Shown here: positions 14,201 through 25,285 of the stretch, one piece after another
Numbering within the stretch: the stretch's first letter is position 1
Layout of the letters: each line of letters starts with the position of its first letter
Assembly (NCBI RefSeq): GCF_040954835.1
Contig: NC_090718.1
Coordinates: 11,919,532-11,983,531 of the forward strand
Length of the DNA stretch: 64,000 nt
Source: Lepisosteus oculatus
Lineage: Eukaryota; Chordata; Actinopteri; Semionotiformes; Lepisosteidae
Reading direction: 5' to 3'
The notes under the pieces: model-generated
What the model was told of the DNA's origin: nothing
Databases searched by the model: none
What the model saw: the letters and a program-made list of their open reading frames with translations, nothing else
Position numbers and translations under genes: made by a program

Positions 14201-17200
14201 TTGTCCTTTGTGAAATTGCTGAAGTTTGTTATGTACTGTACATGCTAACATAGTATCTGCTGCAAAATATGTCCCTTAATACAAAACCAAAGTTTGATAT
14301 TTATATACAGTATATATCAGTTTTTCTGTGTTATCTGAAGACCCTATTACAACCCTAAAAAATGACATCAATGTGAGTTATTTGTGGAGCTTATTTGTGA
14401 ACACTTATTATAGGTAAACAGACGCTTATTTTTTTAATTTGTGTTGCAGCATTCCTTGTTCCTAAGGCAAGGACTGCCCACAAAAGAAATTTCCACCTCC
14501 CCCATTTCTGGAACATTCCATAGCTCAACGCACACCATATGATCATTTAATCTCTTGGCATTACTGGAACAAAATGCATACAGTAAATGACTCATTTGGG
14601 AACAAGTAAAGGTTTATTCCATGCTGAAAGGAAAAGGAAATAGACAACGGCATTTTGGCTGTGGAGCCTTCTTTAGGCGTCAGATGTCACACCTGAAGAA
14701 GGCAGTCAAAAGTTGTGTCTCTTTTCATTTCCTTTCAGCATGAAATAAATCTTTATCTGTTCCTTTGCAGCCTACGTTTGCTGACAGAGCTACCTATGTA
14801 AAGCATCAATACCTTCCTGAACACAGAAAAAAACGAAAACATGTCGCAGTACCTAAACTACCATTCAGTTTCAGCACTGCTTTTATGAACACAACATTGA
14901 TTTGCCTGTTTTGTACTGTTTTATTGCTAATGTCAATTTTTGACTGGTGCCAATAGTCTACCCTGGGCTACCCTTGTAAATGATATGTAAATCCTAATAG
15001 CTTTTCATCGGGGTAATTTAGCAGATAACTAAACCTTTCTCAGCGTCATAGAAGCATTTGGTTTGCCATTTTGCTTGGCGGGAAAATGATTAAATTGAAA
15101 ATGTGTTTAACGGTGGTATCCTGATACAAAGAGCTATTACACTGGCAACAAACTGTAAAACATCTTCACAGCTACCTTCAAGTCTGTAGCCCTAATTTTC
15201 TCATTAGAAGATGCTACAAATGGCTTGAAATATGCAATGCTGGACTGGTTAACTGAACCCAATTTTCCATTCATGTGATTTTGCCAAATAAATGGCTCAA
15301 TACTGTATTTTCGATTATACTAGACATTTAAATTCAGCTAAAATATGGTACTGTTAGAATGCAAAGCTCTGCAAATCCCTTGTAGAACTGCACATCAGTC
15401 TTCAACTCCTGACGCTTTGAGATGCTGGAACCTGCCTACCCATCATTCCCTCACGTTATTGTTCTGTCTTTAGCTGCCTCGTGAATTGCTTGGTCCAGCA
15501 ACTGCCTTATCTTATCATTTCCTAGGGACTCAAGGGATACCACACAACTGAAGCCTTTGAAGGGCTGTCAGAAGGAGACAAGAAATAAAGAGAATCAAGG
15601 GATCAGAAGAAAACAGGTGGGAGCTCTCTTTTTCCCCAATAAAACACATTCGCATGTTTATATTTCTTCTGATGTGTGTTTCGGCAGGTCCTTACGGATC
15701 ATTCTGCACTGCTGATTTTCAATCTTTCCTTCAGTTCACTAATAATAAATAATCATCTTTATTTTCTATAGGGCCTGTTAAAGTGGGTTCTCAATGTGCT
15801 TTACGATGGGAATAAAGAACGTTGAAAAGGAGAGGATTTCATACAATTAGCACAATAAAAACAAGGGTTTGGAAAGCAGAAGAAGATACAACCATTTAGG
15901 AACCAGTTAAGTAAAAGCCTTTCTGAAGAAGAAGGTTTTAAGGCCGGATTTGAAAGATAAAATTCCAGAGGTCTGGGACATGGTAAGAGGAGGCCTTGTC
16001 ACCCACAGTATGTAGATAAGGTTGGGTGATGAACAGGTGGACAGAGTCAGGGGAACAGGGGAGCCATATATAATAAATAAAAAATAATAGAATTAGCTCA
16101 AACATGCCATATTACAAGACTGCGCTGTATCCAACAGAACTTCATATAAACAGCTGTTATTTACATAATGTCTAATGTATGTGATACATTTGTCCCAAAA
16201 TGTTTCCGTAATGTTCTGTCCCTTATATGATAGAAAATAGGCCTTACTAATGGGCTTAATAATTCCTGACCTTTGCTTCATTTACTGTGTCAGAATAGCA
16301 GGCCTCTGTATCATTAATGGCATAAAGCTATCTGATTTTTCCAGTATTTACAGTTTTACATTTTTTCTATTTTCCTTTTTCTGACAAACAAAGACAATAA
16401 TTGATTGTTTTCCTGCAAGTCTGTTAGATTCATCAACACCTGCTGATTTCACCCAGGCTGCAAATGGGAGGTTTTTATTCAAATTTGATCTGGGATAAGC
16501 TCACCCGGAGGTCCGTACGTTGGGAAAACAAAGGGAGATGTGTATCCGGAATAAATGGCAATTAACCACAGGTCCACAAATGCCAATACAGGCTCTCCTT
16601 CCGCTTTGGATCAACTGGACAGCGTATGGATCTCACCAAATCCAACAAAAAGGTGAGAGATGAACCTGAATATAATGCTGGTGGATTTGATCCGCTTGCA
16701 GGGCTGAAAGAGGACCATTTGTCATTATACCAATAATTACCACTCTAAGAAGACAATCCTCCTATGCAGAATTTGTAACTGCACACTTGTAATTTATTAG
16801 AGCACAGATACAGAAGTGCCTGAGGCATGGCGTTGCCTTTGTTTTAAAGATAGGAAAGTAACTAAATTGAGGGTTTAGTGTTAAGGTTTGTATTTTCTGC
16901 TCCTGTTTCCCTTACCAATCTAGAATTGTTGCTTTGCAGCAAACAGACTAACATAGCTCTTGTCTTCTCTAAGCAGAGGCCTTAAAATTCTTCGTAATGA
17001 TCTTGTAAGTCAGATATCCCAGGTCCAAGAAGGTTTTAATATGGTTTCCTTTGGTCCCATTGGTCTGATTTGTTTGTTTTAAATGAAGTTATACTGTAGG
17101 TCACGTCAAGCAGAGAACGCCATCTCAGTGACCAGAATTTTTCCTCACTGACTTCTTTTGACAGATCAAATCTTGAGCTGCAGTGGTAGGTCATCGGTCT

Positions 17201-20200
17201 CAGCTTAGGAAATCCTTACTACTTCATTGAAGCACTGTAAGAAAAAAGCTTGCCAGCTGTCACAGTTTCTAGTTGTTCCTAGATTAAGAAAAATGTGTTA
17301 AAATAACGTCTCTGCGATTTTAAAATGAAGTCCTTCTCTAACTCCCCTCCATCCCGATTGCTGTCTGTTCTGTATCTTCCATGACTCAGCCACTAGCTTG
17401 CTCAATGTCACCTCTGTAGGAGGGCCCCTTTCTGGAGAGAGCTCCAAACTCATGCTCTGCTGTTGTGGGAAATTCTTTAACAGTGGAACACGAAACAGCC
17501 TTTTCAGGCGCAGATTCAAGCTTTATTGAGCTCAATACACACCGAAAGGTACCACCGCATCTACCCCTCAGAAACATCTTGTGTTTTCGAACCCTTTTTA
17601 GACACTCTAGCCTCAGGCAGTGCATGACGGGCCAGTCTGATTCTAGTTCACCAGGCTTTTGTGCTAGTCTAGTCAGGAGCAACTCAATTACTGCTGTTTT
17701 GGCAGAGTCAGTTCTTATCGTCCCATAACAGTCCTTGAAGCAGTTTGGTAACTGACACAGAGCTAAATGAACATGTCCCAATTATTATTTCATACATTCT
17801 GCAGCGCGATGAAGTATGACCCTGAATATATGCTAGTATATTAACATAGCAGGAATGGTACTGTACTTGTCCTTCTACTGCAGCCATTTGCTCTAGACCG
17901 CAGTAGATTCTAGTGTGTTTCATGATGGACTTCTGCAGTGAGAGACACTGAATGATCCTGTTACTGTATAAGCAACAATATTATCCTTGCGTTCATCTAT
18001 TGTCAGAAGGCCACGTATCTGTGTGAGGCCTTGGCAAAGCAGGGGCTAATTCTGGAAGAACATGGTACATGAGCACTCGTTTCTTTCAAAGGAACAGCAA
18101 TGCACTGTCTGGCCCAAGCAAGAGTAGAAAAGTAAAATGAAAACAAAATTTCAGAAATATATCATTAAAGATCAATTCAAAAGCAATGCACACTTTCAGG
18201 TTGTAGACATGATTAATGCATGAGAATCTGACTAATACATGAGAATTTGGGTCAAAAGTGTTGTTATCTTTTTAATTAATTATCTCTGCATTTTATTTAA
18301 ACTATTTTTCAAATGGCTCTGCTCCTATTTAAAGCATTGTGGAAAGCGGTGTATGTTTGCACAGGGGTAACTCTTGTGTTGAAACAAGGATAAACTGCTT
18401 GGGAGGCACAGTGATGCAAGTGTTGGCATAGCTACCTCATAGCGCTGGGGTCCTGGGTTCAGTTTCTGGGGTGTTGTCTGTGTGGAGTTCATATGTTCCC
18501 CCTGTGTACTGGTATGGTAGTTGGCATCTAGGAAAACTGGCCCTGGTGTGAGTGTGTGTCTGTGTGGGCCCTGGCATGGACTAGGGTCCTGTCTAGGGTG
18601 TATCCTGCCTTGTGCCGATCCGACTGCCCAGGGACCCAGAATTGGATAGATTGGTTTGAAAATAGATGGGTGGAATACAATTATTTTGAAACAGCCTGCC
18701 TTGTCAGTTTGTTCCTATTTGTTAATCGTACCGTGATCCAGGTGTTAGAGAGAAATCCTATTGAAATCATGGAGTTTTACAGTACTTTGGCTTTAACCCA
18801 GTTGTGAAAAGGAGTGACAAGATGACATTATGGACAATGTGGTCCTTCCTCTCCATCTTTGCAAGAGCCAAGGAACTGTTACCAAGGCAATGAAGATGGG
18901 ATTGATGGGGGTTGCAAAGCACAGACCACTGGGTAAAAAAAGTTTGATGTCCCCTATATATATGGAGGAAGATGCAGATGACTGTAAGTACTGGTGGTTT
19001 ATCTCCACTTAAACTAGTACTGTTCCTCCCAGTTTGGGCACCAGTCAGGATGTTTTTGGATCGTTTGAGTTCACTGGGACAAGCTGAGTGAAAATGGGTG
19101 GTCTTCCGTTTGCAGCACTGAACTACAACAAACCGTCAATGCGCTATTCTGATCAGTCAGAGATCATTGGTAGGGTTCCCCCCCAAAAAAAACTAGAAAA
19201 AAAATGAAAAGGGTGGAGAAGGGTGATTTTAATTGCACTCTTTTTTACATTCCTAGGCAGCATAAACCCCAATGAGCAGACAGCATTTGCAATTTAATGT
19301 ATGATAGGAAATTGCATGCAAAAACATAATGTTATGTAAAGGACCCTAGCTTTATGAATGTGGTCACAGATAAGTGCCCATGATAGCTGGAAGATTGGTA
19401 GGGATATATAAGCATTATCAATACTTTTGGGCCTAGCATCATAAATCTGAACAGAGCAATACAAGATACTGAATGTTTTACTTATTGTAAGATTAAAGAA
19501 GACAAACTTTCTGATTTTATTTCTAATGCCACACCCCATCCACATATTCAAATGTTTATTAAAAGGGTCGAATTTATATATATATACTTAATTTAATTTA
19601 ACGCTTATGTACTGTACTTCGTTGTTTCTCACTTTTGTACGGATAAATGTTTTAAAGTTTAAGGAGTAATGTTGCAGATGTTTTACTTTACATCTAAGGA
19701 TCAAGTAGTATTCCGTAAGTAAAAAAAAAAACTTTTTTTTGTTTGTTTGTTCATTAACTCTCCCTACAAGCTGTAAATAATCAAACTTGGTTAAGAAAAC
19801 TTAAAAGTGGTGGAACTATGAAATACAAGTGTTACCGCGAGAAGCTCGTTTTGCAGTAGCTGAGTGATTTTTGGTTAGTAAGTAGCTTACATCTTTTTTT
19901 CATCAATTCTCTCTTGAGGATTTTGGTTTCTTTATTTTCCTGTTTTACAAAATCCCGTGACATCACAAAAGAGTATGACTAACAATTCCTTTGGCAAGTT
20001 TGTAAACGTAGGTGTTAAGTCAGCTGAGTGCTCAGGTCCTGTTTGTGGTGCTTTGACGAGTTAAATAACGGAAACTTTAGGTGTTTCACATTTTCCTATT
20101 CTGCAAGGCCATTTATGTTTAATTGTATTTTTATTATTTCTCAATTAACAATAAGGATCTTCTGGAACGAAAGACCTCTTACTATATGAAAGCATTGTCA

Positions 20201-20578
20201 GTGTTACAAGCGAGATCAAAGCTTGAGTTCACTTGAGTTCGTTTTAGTATTTGTTAAATATTTAAAAGAAGCTCTTTAGTGAGCGATACTAAGTAATATT
20301 CTTAAAACATTTGAGAACATCTTTGCTAGTAGATTGCTCAGTGTCATTTACAGAAAAAAAATGATACCATTAGTTGAGTTCCCCACATTTTCTTCACGAT
20401 TAAACATTTGTGTGCACTCACGAAACGACAGCCTTCGCATTGTTAAAAAACACTTCAACGACAACCATAGAAGTAGCATAATTATTATCATCGCAGCTAC
20501 AACGCCCGTGTCATTGCTGTAAAAAAAAAGTGCACTACTTTATTTTATGTTATTTTAGTTGCCCTTACCTGTTTCCAT
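4888..20578 (-). CDS. POU2AF2: POU2AF2 (OCA-T1), complete five-exon coding span
   Basis: Transcriptional coactivator of the OCA-B family. In mammals POU2AF2 binds the POU domain of POU2F3 on octamer DNA and is needed for tuft-cell identity; it acts in the nucleus. Five exons join in phase (10+101+43+308+402 nt = 864 nt) to give 287 residues plus a stop. The N-terminus (residues about 5-30) holds the POU-binding peptide YSKRVYQGVRVKHTVKDLL. The rest is a Ser/Pro/Tyr-rich activation region without folded domains, containing YYGMRRSF, DSYYPDSFGDYRS, LPPFSGESSHFLLRDSWEQ and the C-terminal RRAY. These blocks match my memory of the C11orf53 protein and not POU2AF1 or POU2AF3. The start is the ATG in a 10-nt coding exon whose phase alone completes the frame. 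All splice sites are GT-AG. No frameshift or stop is seen, so the gene looks intact. Confidence 0.93.
5647..5954 (-). CDS. POU2AF2: POU2AF2 exon 4
   Basis: The acceptor ctgcccag precedes 5954 and the donor CTG|gtacac follows 5647. The exon completes Gly52 and encodes residues 53-154: SHMLPSYYGMRRSF near the start, DSYYPDSFGDYRS in the middle and SGESSHFLL at the end. It leaves in phase 0, which joins exactly to RDSWEQ of exon 5. The first in-frame Met (5946) is internal. Confidence 0.93.
6393..6435 (-). CDS. POU2AF2: POU2AF2 exon 3 (43-nt micro-exon)
   Basis: This small exon lies between acceptor tttttcag and donor CAG|gtaag on the minus strand. It encodes GGANSSQPAFVQMS and then one base that joins GT of exon 4 to form Gly. 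The FVQM-containing peptide is a conserved linker between the POU-binding motif and the activation region in this family, as I remember it. It is too short for a normal ORF scan, but the phase match on both sides makes it secure. Confidence 0.9.
6955..7105 (-). mobile_element. 5S-rRNA-derived SINE fragment
   Basis: Read on the minus strand, the block contains gatctcgtcagacctcagaa, then a gctatgc element and ggtctggtcagt. These follow the internal promoter region of 5S rRNA (GATCTCGTCAGATCTCGGAAGCTAAGC and GGCCTGGTTAGTACTTGG). This is the hallmark of SINE3-type elements of fish. It is diverged and its tail is unclear, so the boundaries are approximate. It lies inside POU2AF2 intron 2. Confidence 0.6.
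7497..7812 (+). mobile_element. tRNA-derived SINE copy 1
   Basis: The head carries a pol III B-box-like GGTTCAATTCC after a 'ggcactggggtcctg' block. The body carries 'cagtccaaagacatgctgg' and 'ttaattggctt'. The tail contains 'ggataggctctggctccccc' and ends in 'ggatcaacggatggacaaa'. The same order recurs at 18.4, 49.2 (reverse) and 60.8 kb (reverse), so this is one dispersed family with a LINE-like 3' tail. The open frames of up to 152 codons in this block are SINE sequence, not genes. Confidence 0.8.
8560..9060. promoter_or_regulatory. Possible conserved noncoding block in intron 2
   Basis: This complex-sequence stretch has no repeat features and no coding frame. It contains homeodomain-type AT-rich cores (for example ataattaatgtg near 8732) and a perfect octamer lies just downstream at 9087-9094. 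That is compatible with an intronic enhancer of POU2AF2. The suggestion rests only on texture; conservation cannot be judged from one sequence. Confidence 0.2.
11120..11220 (-). CDS. POU2AF2: POU2AF2 exon 2 (POU-binding peptide)
   Basis: The exon follows acceptor ttttttgcag and ends at donor AAT|gtgagt. Its 101 nt complete Glu4 and encode residues 5-37, beginning YSKRVYQGVRVKHTVKDLL and ending PRFN. This is the peptide that in OCA-B relatives contacts the POU domain and the octamer major groove. The VYQGVRVK and VKDLL cores are intact. It is preceded in the intron by an ATAGCAT heptamer tract. Confidence 0.95.
11262..11305. repeat. Heptamer microsatellite (ATAGCAT)n
   Basis: About six uninterrupted copies of a 7-bp unit (atatagc/atagcat). 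It starts about 40 bp upstream, in transcript sense, of the 3' splice site of POU2AF2 exon 2. The unit reads TATGCTA on the transcribed strand. Confidence 0.9.
14598..14795. mobile_element. Foldback MITE copy 1
   Basis: Inverted-repeat element. The left arm contains 'ggtttattccatgctgaaag' and, after a gap, 'tggctgtggagccttcttta'. The right arm contains the complements 'acacctgaagaaggc' and 'ctttcagcatgaaataaa', followed by 'tttgcagcctacg'. It shares its order and ends with the copies at 25.1 and 29.1 kb. No coding capacity; transposase source unknown. Confidence 0.75.
15735..16080 (+). repeat. Dispersed repeat, unclassified
   Basis: The block starts 'ctttattttctatagggcct' and runs through 'caatgtgctttacgatggg' and 'agcctttctgaagaagaagg' to 'ggtctgggacatgg'. 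Its layout (tttatt...tatag, gtgctttac, agcctttctgaa) resembles a fish dispersed repeat that I have seen but cannot name with certainty. It has no open frame and lies in POU2AF2 intron 1. Confidence 0.45.
18395..18672 (+). mobile_element. tRNA-derived SINE copy 2
   Basis: Same family as the element at 7.5 kb: 'gggaggcacagtgatgcaag' at the head, 'ggggtcctgggttcagtttc' as the B-box region, 'aactggccctgg' in the body, and the tail '...gaattggatagattgg'. It is more diverged and lacks part of the middle. It lies in POU2AF2 intron 1. Confidence 0.75.
20569..20578 (-). CDS. POU2AF2: POU2AF2 exon 1 coding part (10 nt)
   Basis: On the minus strand ATGGAAACAG is followed by the consensus donor gtaagg. 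It supplies Met-Glu-Thr and the first base of Glu4, and its phase is exactly the one needed by exon 2, giving METEYSKRVYQG. Other short ATG exons in the intron were considered (near 14.5 and 15.4 kb), but they have weaker donors. Exon 1 also includes 5' UTR above 20578; its transcription start is probably within the next 100 nt. Confidence 0.8.
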
Positions 20579-20830
20579 TCCGCCTATTTTTGAAAGTGCA
20601 GTTAGAGAAGGGGGAGGGGAGCCGGTCTTCAGTTCAGGTGAGAGATGTCTTTTTTATTTCCAGTGAACAGTGCGATAAATGATCATTATACCAAGGGCGC
20701 AAACTCTAAAACTGTCTTAGAGACATTTTGACATTATATACCAGTGATAATGTTGGTTGTGAAGTGACCTTTACCCATTTGGTTAAATGCAAATGATTGG
20801 CAGGACGTTTCTCTATAATTTGCATTTATA
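20579..20830 (-). promoter_or_regulatory. POU2AF2: POU2AF2 5' UTR and proximal promoter with paired octamers
   Basis: Upstream of the ATG (higher coordinates) lie a C-rich leader and then AT-rich DNA. Two perfect octamers occur: ATGCAAAT at 20787-20794 on the plus strand and the same motif on the minus strand at 20818-20825. They are 31 bp apart and about 210-250 bp from the ATG. POU2F factors bind this motif, and POU2AF proteins dock on POU-octamer complexes. Autoregulation is therefore plausible, but it is inferred, not shown. Confidence 0.5.
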
Positions 20831-23800
20831 TTCTAGATCAGATGCGAGAGGGAGTTGAGCTCCGTAGGTGAAAATCCTAAATGGATATTATACTGGATAT
20901 TAATATTTTTATCAGATATAATTATTGTAATAACCGCTCGTGTTCTTTAAGATACATTTGAAAAGTTCAAGTACATACACTGGAATCGAATTTATGTTTA
21001 CAAAAACGTGAGCATATGTATATTTTGAAGTGTGAAGAGGATTTATAATTCTAAATTTATGATAAAACGCTTTTTGACCAATTGAAAATACTATACGTAA
21101 TTTAAGGCAAGCATATTGCATTAAGCCCATTATATGTCAAAACAAAACTTTTTTTGTAACGATAGCATGAATCATACAGTCTTTTTATACTTTCAGGCTA
21201 GCAATTTTTTTAAATATTGATGTGTCTACATTTATTTTTTTAATCGTATCCTGTATAAAATTCCCACAAAGAAAATATCTCTGTGTCATTCATTAAATCT
21301 GTGAGGTAACCCTGACACTGCTGGGCTGTTTTAAGGCCTGACTGGGTTTGTCTTATGTTGGTATAGAATGGTTAAAAGTGGCTGGGATTAGACTGAATAC
21401 ATTAAGCTTCAGGACCTGACTGACATTTGGCAGAATGTTAGTGCAAAAGCAATAATATTCACAGTTGCTTTTATTAGCCAGTAATCATGGCAGTAGGGGA
21501 AGAAACTGTTTCTACCTTTATTTCAGCAATTCCTGGACCTTAGGAGAACACTTTGGCCTAACTGCACCATTTATTATTTTCATGCTTTAATAAACTTCTG
21601 AAAAACTAATTTTGACTAGAACGTGACAAATGCATTTACCAAACCCATGCATTCACTTTCAAAAACTGCAATTTTATAACAGCAATAGTGATTATAATTC
21701 ATCTGTAGTTTCAGTTTTTCATATTGGTGGCTCTTATGAATTTGTAGAGTATCTGGTTTCTCTGAAACTATAAAAATGCATATTTAAATGTGCTACACCT
21801 ACAGCCAAACATCTGTGGACCATCTCCCAACAGTTTATTTTTTATAATCTTTAAAAATGTTAACATTACTTTATTAGGAGCTGAATGGCCCAAGAACATG
21901 ATGTAATAAGATTGAATTTTGTGATTCTTTGAAACTTTTTGGAAAATAAAAGTATTAATTTTGAACAGCCAGTCAATGTAACATACAATGAATAACTAAA
22001 CCTACTTTTTTCCAATGTTGGTATTAAGAATAAAGCATTTCAGAAGGCAAATTCAATTTTTGGGTAGGTATCAAAAAGTGCAGAATGATTCCCAGTGACC
22101 GTCTGATAAATGTTGTTCAATTCAGGAAAACTGTAAAATGATTTCAGGTGTCTTAGAGAGAAGACTTAAAAAGAACTACACTCCTGGTATGAAAAAGGTT
22201 CTCTCTACATGCAATACACTGTACGAAAAAGACCACTTTATTAATATTTTCCAAAAAATACATTTTTCTCCAGAATAACTTTTTTCCCCCTGCAGATAGC
22301 CAAGTTATAGTTTAGAACTACTCCAATTTACAGAGTTGGAAAAATTGTTGGAATGTTTGGATAAAGCCAAAGAGCAAATCTTTTTTTGTCAAAAATTCAA
22401 GAAGTTTGCTTTGATCTGAGTGTGGGCCATGTGTTAAATAACCTTTTCAGCATTATAAAAGACAAAATGCAAGAGTGATAAAAGCTGACTTTTTTCACAA
22501 TTTAAGAGCCAAGCTCACTATATTGCAGTATTCCAAGGATGTTTAAGATGTAGAAAGCAAGGCAGTAAGAGTTTGTGTGAATCCCAGTGGACTATAGTGT
22601 GTTCCTTTTTCAGAATAGTCATTATTCTGCAAGTTCCAACGATGAAATCAACAGAATATGTATAGAAGGACTTCAGCATTATGAACTGGTAGACAATTGA
22701 ATTCTCAACATCCTTATAAATGATAAGATCCTAAAGTTGAGAATGAGTTGTAGTGGGCCCTAAGCAGTCAGAAACTGTGCAGTTAGCAGTTATTAAACAA
22801 ATTTTGTTCAACTAAAATAGCCAAATTTCGACATACTTCAAAACGGTCACATTTGTTTGAATGACTTGGAGCAATTTTTGTCAAGAAAGAAGTTGGTCCA
22901 AAGGCAGATAGGGAAGATATTGTGCATGGGAAGAAATAGAAAAACATTACAGAAGACATAGCCCATCTTTATCTGAAACAGTGCTTCTTTAATTAAAATA
23001 AGATTGACTTCAATTTTGATCTGTTCAAATTAGACCTCACAACGAAATTAAATATAATATGCTCTCAATGTTTGCATTACCCACATATCTTATTTTTTAG
23101 TAGTTCTGAGCAAAGCAGGTTTATGATAGAATTTTCAAATAACATTTTAAAATAACAGATTTAACCATTGAAAAACTCACATAAAAACGTAATCCAATTT
23201 CTTTTGGAAATGGTTGCAGTTGCGGACTCAAAGATCGGCACTTATTTTTGAAGCAATTACTCATCGTGTTTAATAAAAAAAGGTATTTATCCTTGACACA
23301 GTTTTGAGTCTCCTTTATTGGCTCCTATCCTGCAACAGTAAATAGAGGTTAATTAATGAATTGCAGACAGGGGTGCCAGCACTTCTGTTTGTAAATTCAT
23401 AGAAGTACAGCATATAAAGAGATGGATATTGAAAGGTAAGGTTTAAATAATTTAGAACTATAAGAGTTAGTGCATATTATTGTTTCCAATAAATAACACC
23501 AGTAGTTTTGTATTTATGGATTTTGGTTTATAATAAAATAAGCATAAAACAGCTAAGTTAAAATATTAGCTAGCTGGCTACCTTTTGTGCTATGCATGAA
23601 TAACTTCTCTGAGAATCAAATTAAGATGGCTTTAAATTAAAATAAATGGCTTCCCAGTCGATATCCAGCTGAATGGCACAGTGGAAGCTTTATGTGGGAT
23701 TCAAGCAGTCACTGTGAGAAAGCAGGGACTACTCCAGGGCTACTGCTAGTCTACAGGACCAGCTTATCTGTGCACCCAATCTTGGGTTCACGCCACATGA

Positions 23801-25104
23801 CCTTCAAAACAACAACAAGCAAGAGCACACAAGAACGTAGAGGTTACAAAAGGGCCTTCCAGCCAATCTGTCTCACCTTTCAGTTTACTTGCTGTGGTCC
23901 GCGTTTCACTGTTGATCCCAAAAGATCCATGTCTTGGCTGTGTCCAGAAGCTCGTAGTCAAAAAGGACTTTAAGGATTGAACCACATGCTCTCTGTTCAG
24001 GCCTGAAGAGTTTCTGCTCTTTCAGACTCTTAGTGTAGGTCAGGACATGTTTCTTTCACAAAGTGAAACGTACACTACTTTAGATGAGGCTGAAACATTT
24101 TAACAACTTCTGTTGATTTAAGACCTTTAGGTATATATACACTTTTTCATGGCCATTTTCTTTCTCATGGGGTTACGTGAGGTTTATATTTTCCATTTTT
24201 ACCACATGCGTGCAGACGTCTACACCCGCACTCCAGTCCAGTGAGAATTGGCTCAATGCTAATGAGACCTTACAGTTCTTGCAATCCAGAACCTACAGCA
24301 CCTACAATATCAGATCTGGTGTCCTTCTCTGAGGGGAACAGAATTGTAAATGGCAGTTTTTAACTGACGCTGGGGAGGGATAACAATGAGAAGTCAGTCT
24401 CACACAGCTGCACCTAATCACCATCATTATGAAGCCAGCTTCATAAACTTAACTCAAATGCCTCCCTTCACAGCATCACTCCTCCACCCCATCTCCGCCT
24501 TGGAGCTGCCCCTGGATTCACTCAGTCTGAACGGGGTTTGAGTCTCCTCGTCCTGTGGCCAGGAGACGACCCATTAACCCAAAACAGGTAAAGCCAAAGT
24601 TTTCTTGTTAAGTATCCCACGCATTTACAGTGCATTCAATTCTCGGATGTGGCTGTCCCTAGTAAAAGTCTATTAAATCTCCTTGTCTCTAAGAGATTTT
24701 ATGTGTAGCGAGAACTACCAGTTAATCACGGAGTTGATTCAGAGTCGGCAGGAGCAATAAGGAGTGGACTTGATGAACCGTGTGTCATGAACCGTCTTAC
24801 AATATGGCAATGAAGGCCCTCCCTCACAATGACTCCCTGAAACCTACCTGACATTTCCATTCCCGAGCCTGATGCTACACTTACTAAGATACGGATCTGA
24901 TTGATAATCCGTCATTTATTGACTTTACTGTACATAGGGTTTTATTTATGAATGCATCAGTTTTTAATTTCAGCAGTCAAGTGGACAAAAAGGTTTAGCT
25001 CCATAAAATCGCCCTCGTGAAAGAGGCCGTTTATTTTTTTTTAATCGAAGCAGAAGATGAACTTTAGGAATGAATGCGTCTGAGGAGCGTGTTTTTCCCA
25101 TTAG

Positions 25105-25285
25105 CTCAGGTGGGTAGCTGCGTCCTCAGGCATAGGCTGCAAAGGAACAAGTAAGAGGTTTATTCCATGCTGAAAAGAGGAGAAAGAAAACACAACGTTT
25201 TCAAAAACACCCAATGGAGGCTCGACAGCCGAAACGTTGTGTTTTATTTCTTCTCTTTTCACCGTGGAATAAACCTTTTACTTCT
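25105..25285. mobile_element. Foldback MITE copy 2
   Basis: Starts 'gctgcgtcctcaggcatagg', then 'ggtttattccatgctgaaaa'. The right arm has 'gccgaaacgttgtgttttat' and ends '...ggaataaacctttt'. Inner and outer arms are inverted complements. It shares its terminal and internal blocks with the elements at 14.6 and 29.1 kb. Confidence 0.8.

Larger units (their letters stand above)
11221..20568 (-). other. POU2AF2: POU2AF2 intron 1
   Basis: A 9.3-kb intron separating the 10-nt coding part of exon 1 from the POU-binding exon. Contents include the ATAGCAT heptamer tract, a foldback MITE (14.6-14.8 kb), an unclassified dispersed repeat (15.7-16.1 kb) and a tRNA-derived SINE (18.4-18.7 kb). A perfect octamer sits at 13347-13354. 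No additional coding exon was needed or found. Confidence 0.65.

Noticed and set aside
14490-15440. Alternative first exons for POU2AF2 (ATG near 14517 or 15442, minus strand)
   Set aside because: They could splice in phase but have weak donors. The 20.57 kb exon has a consensus donor, promoter-like surroundings and a METE start.
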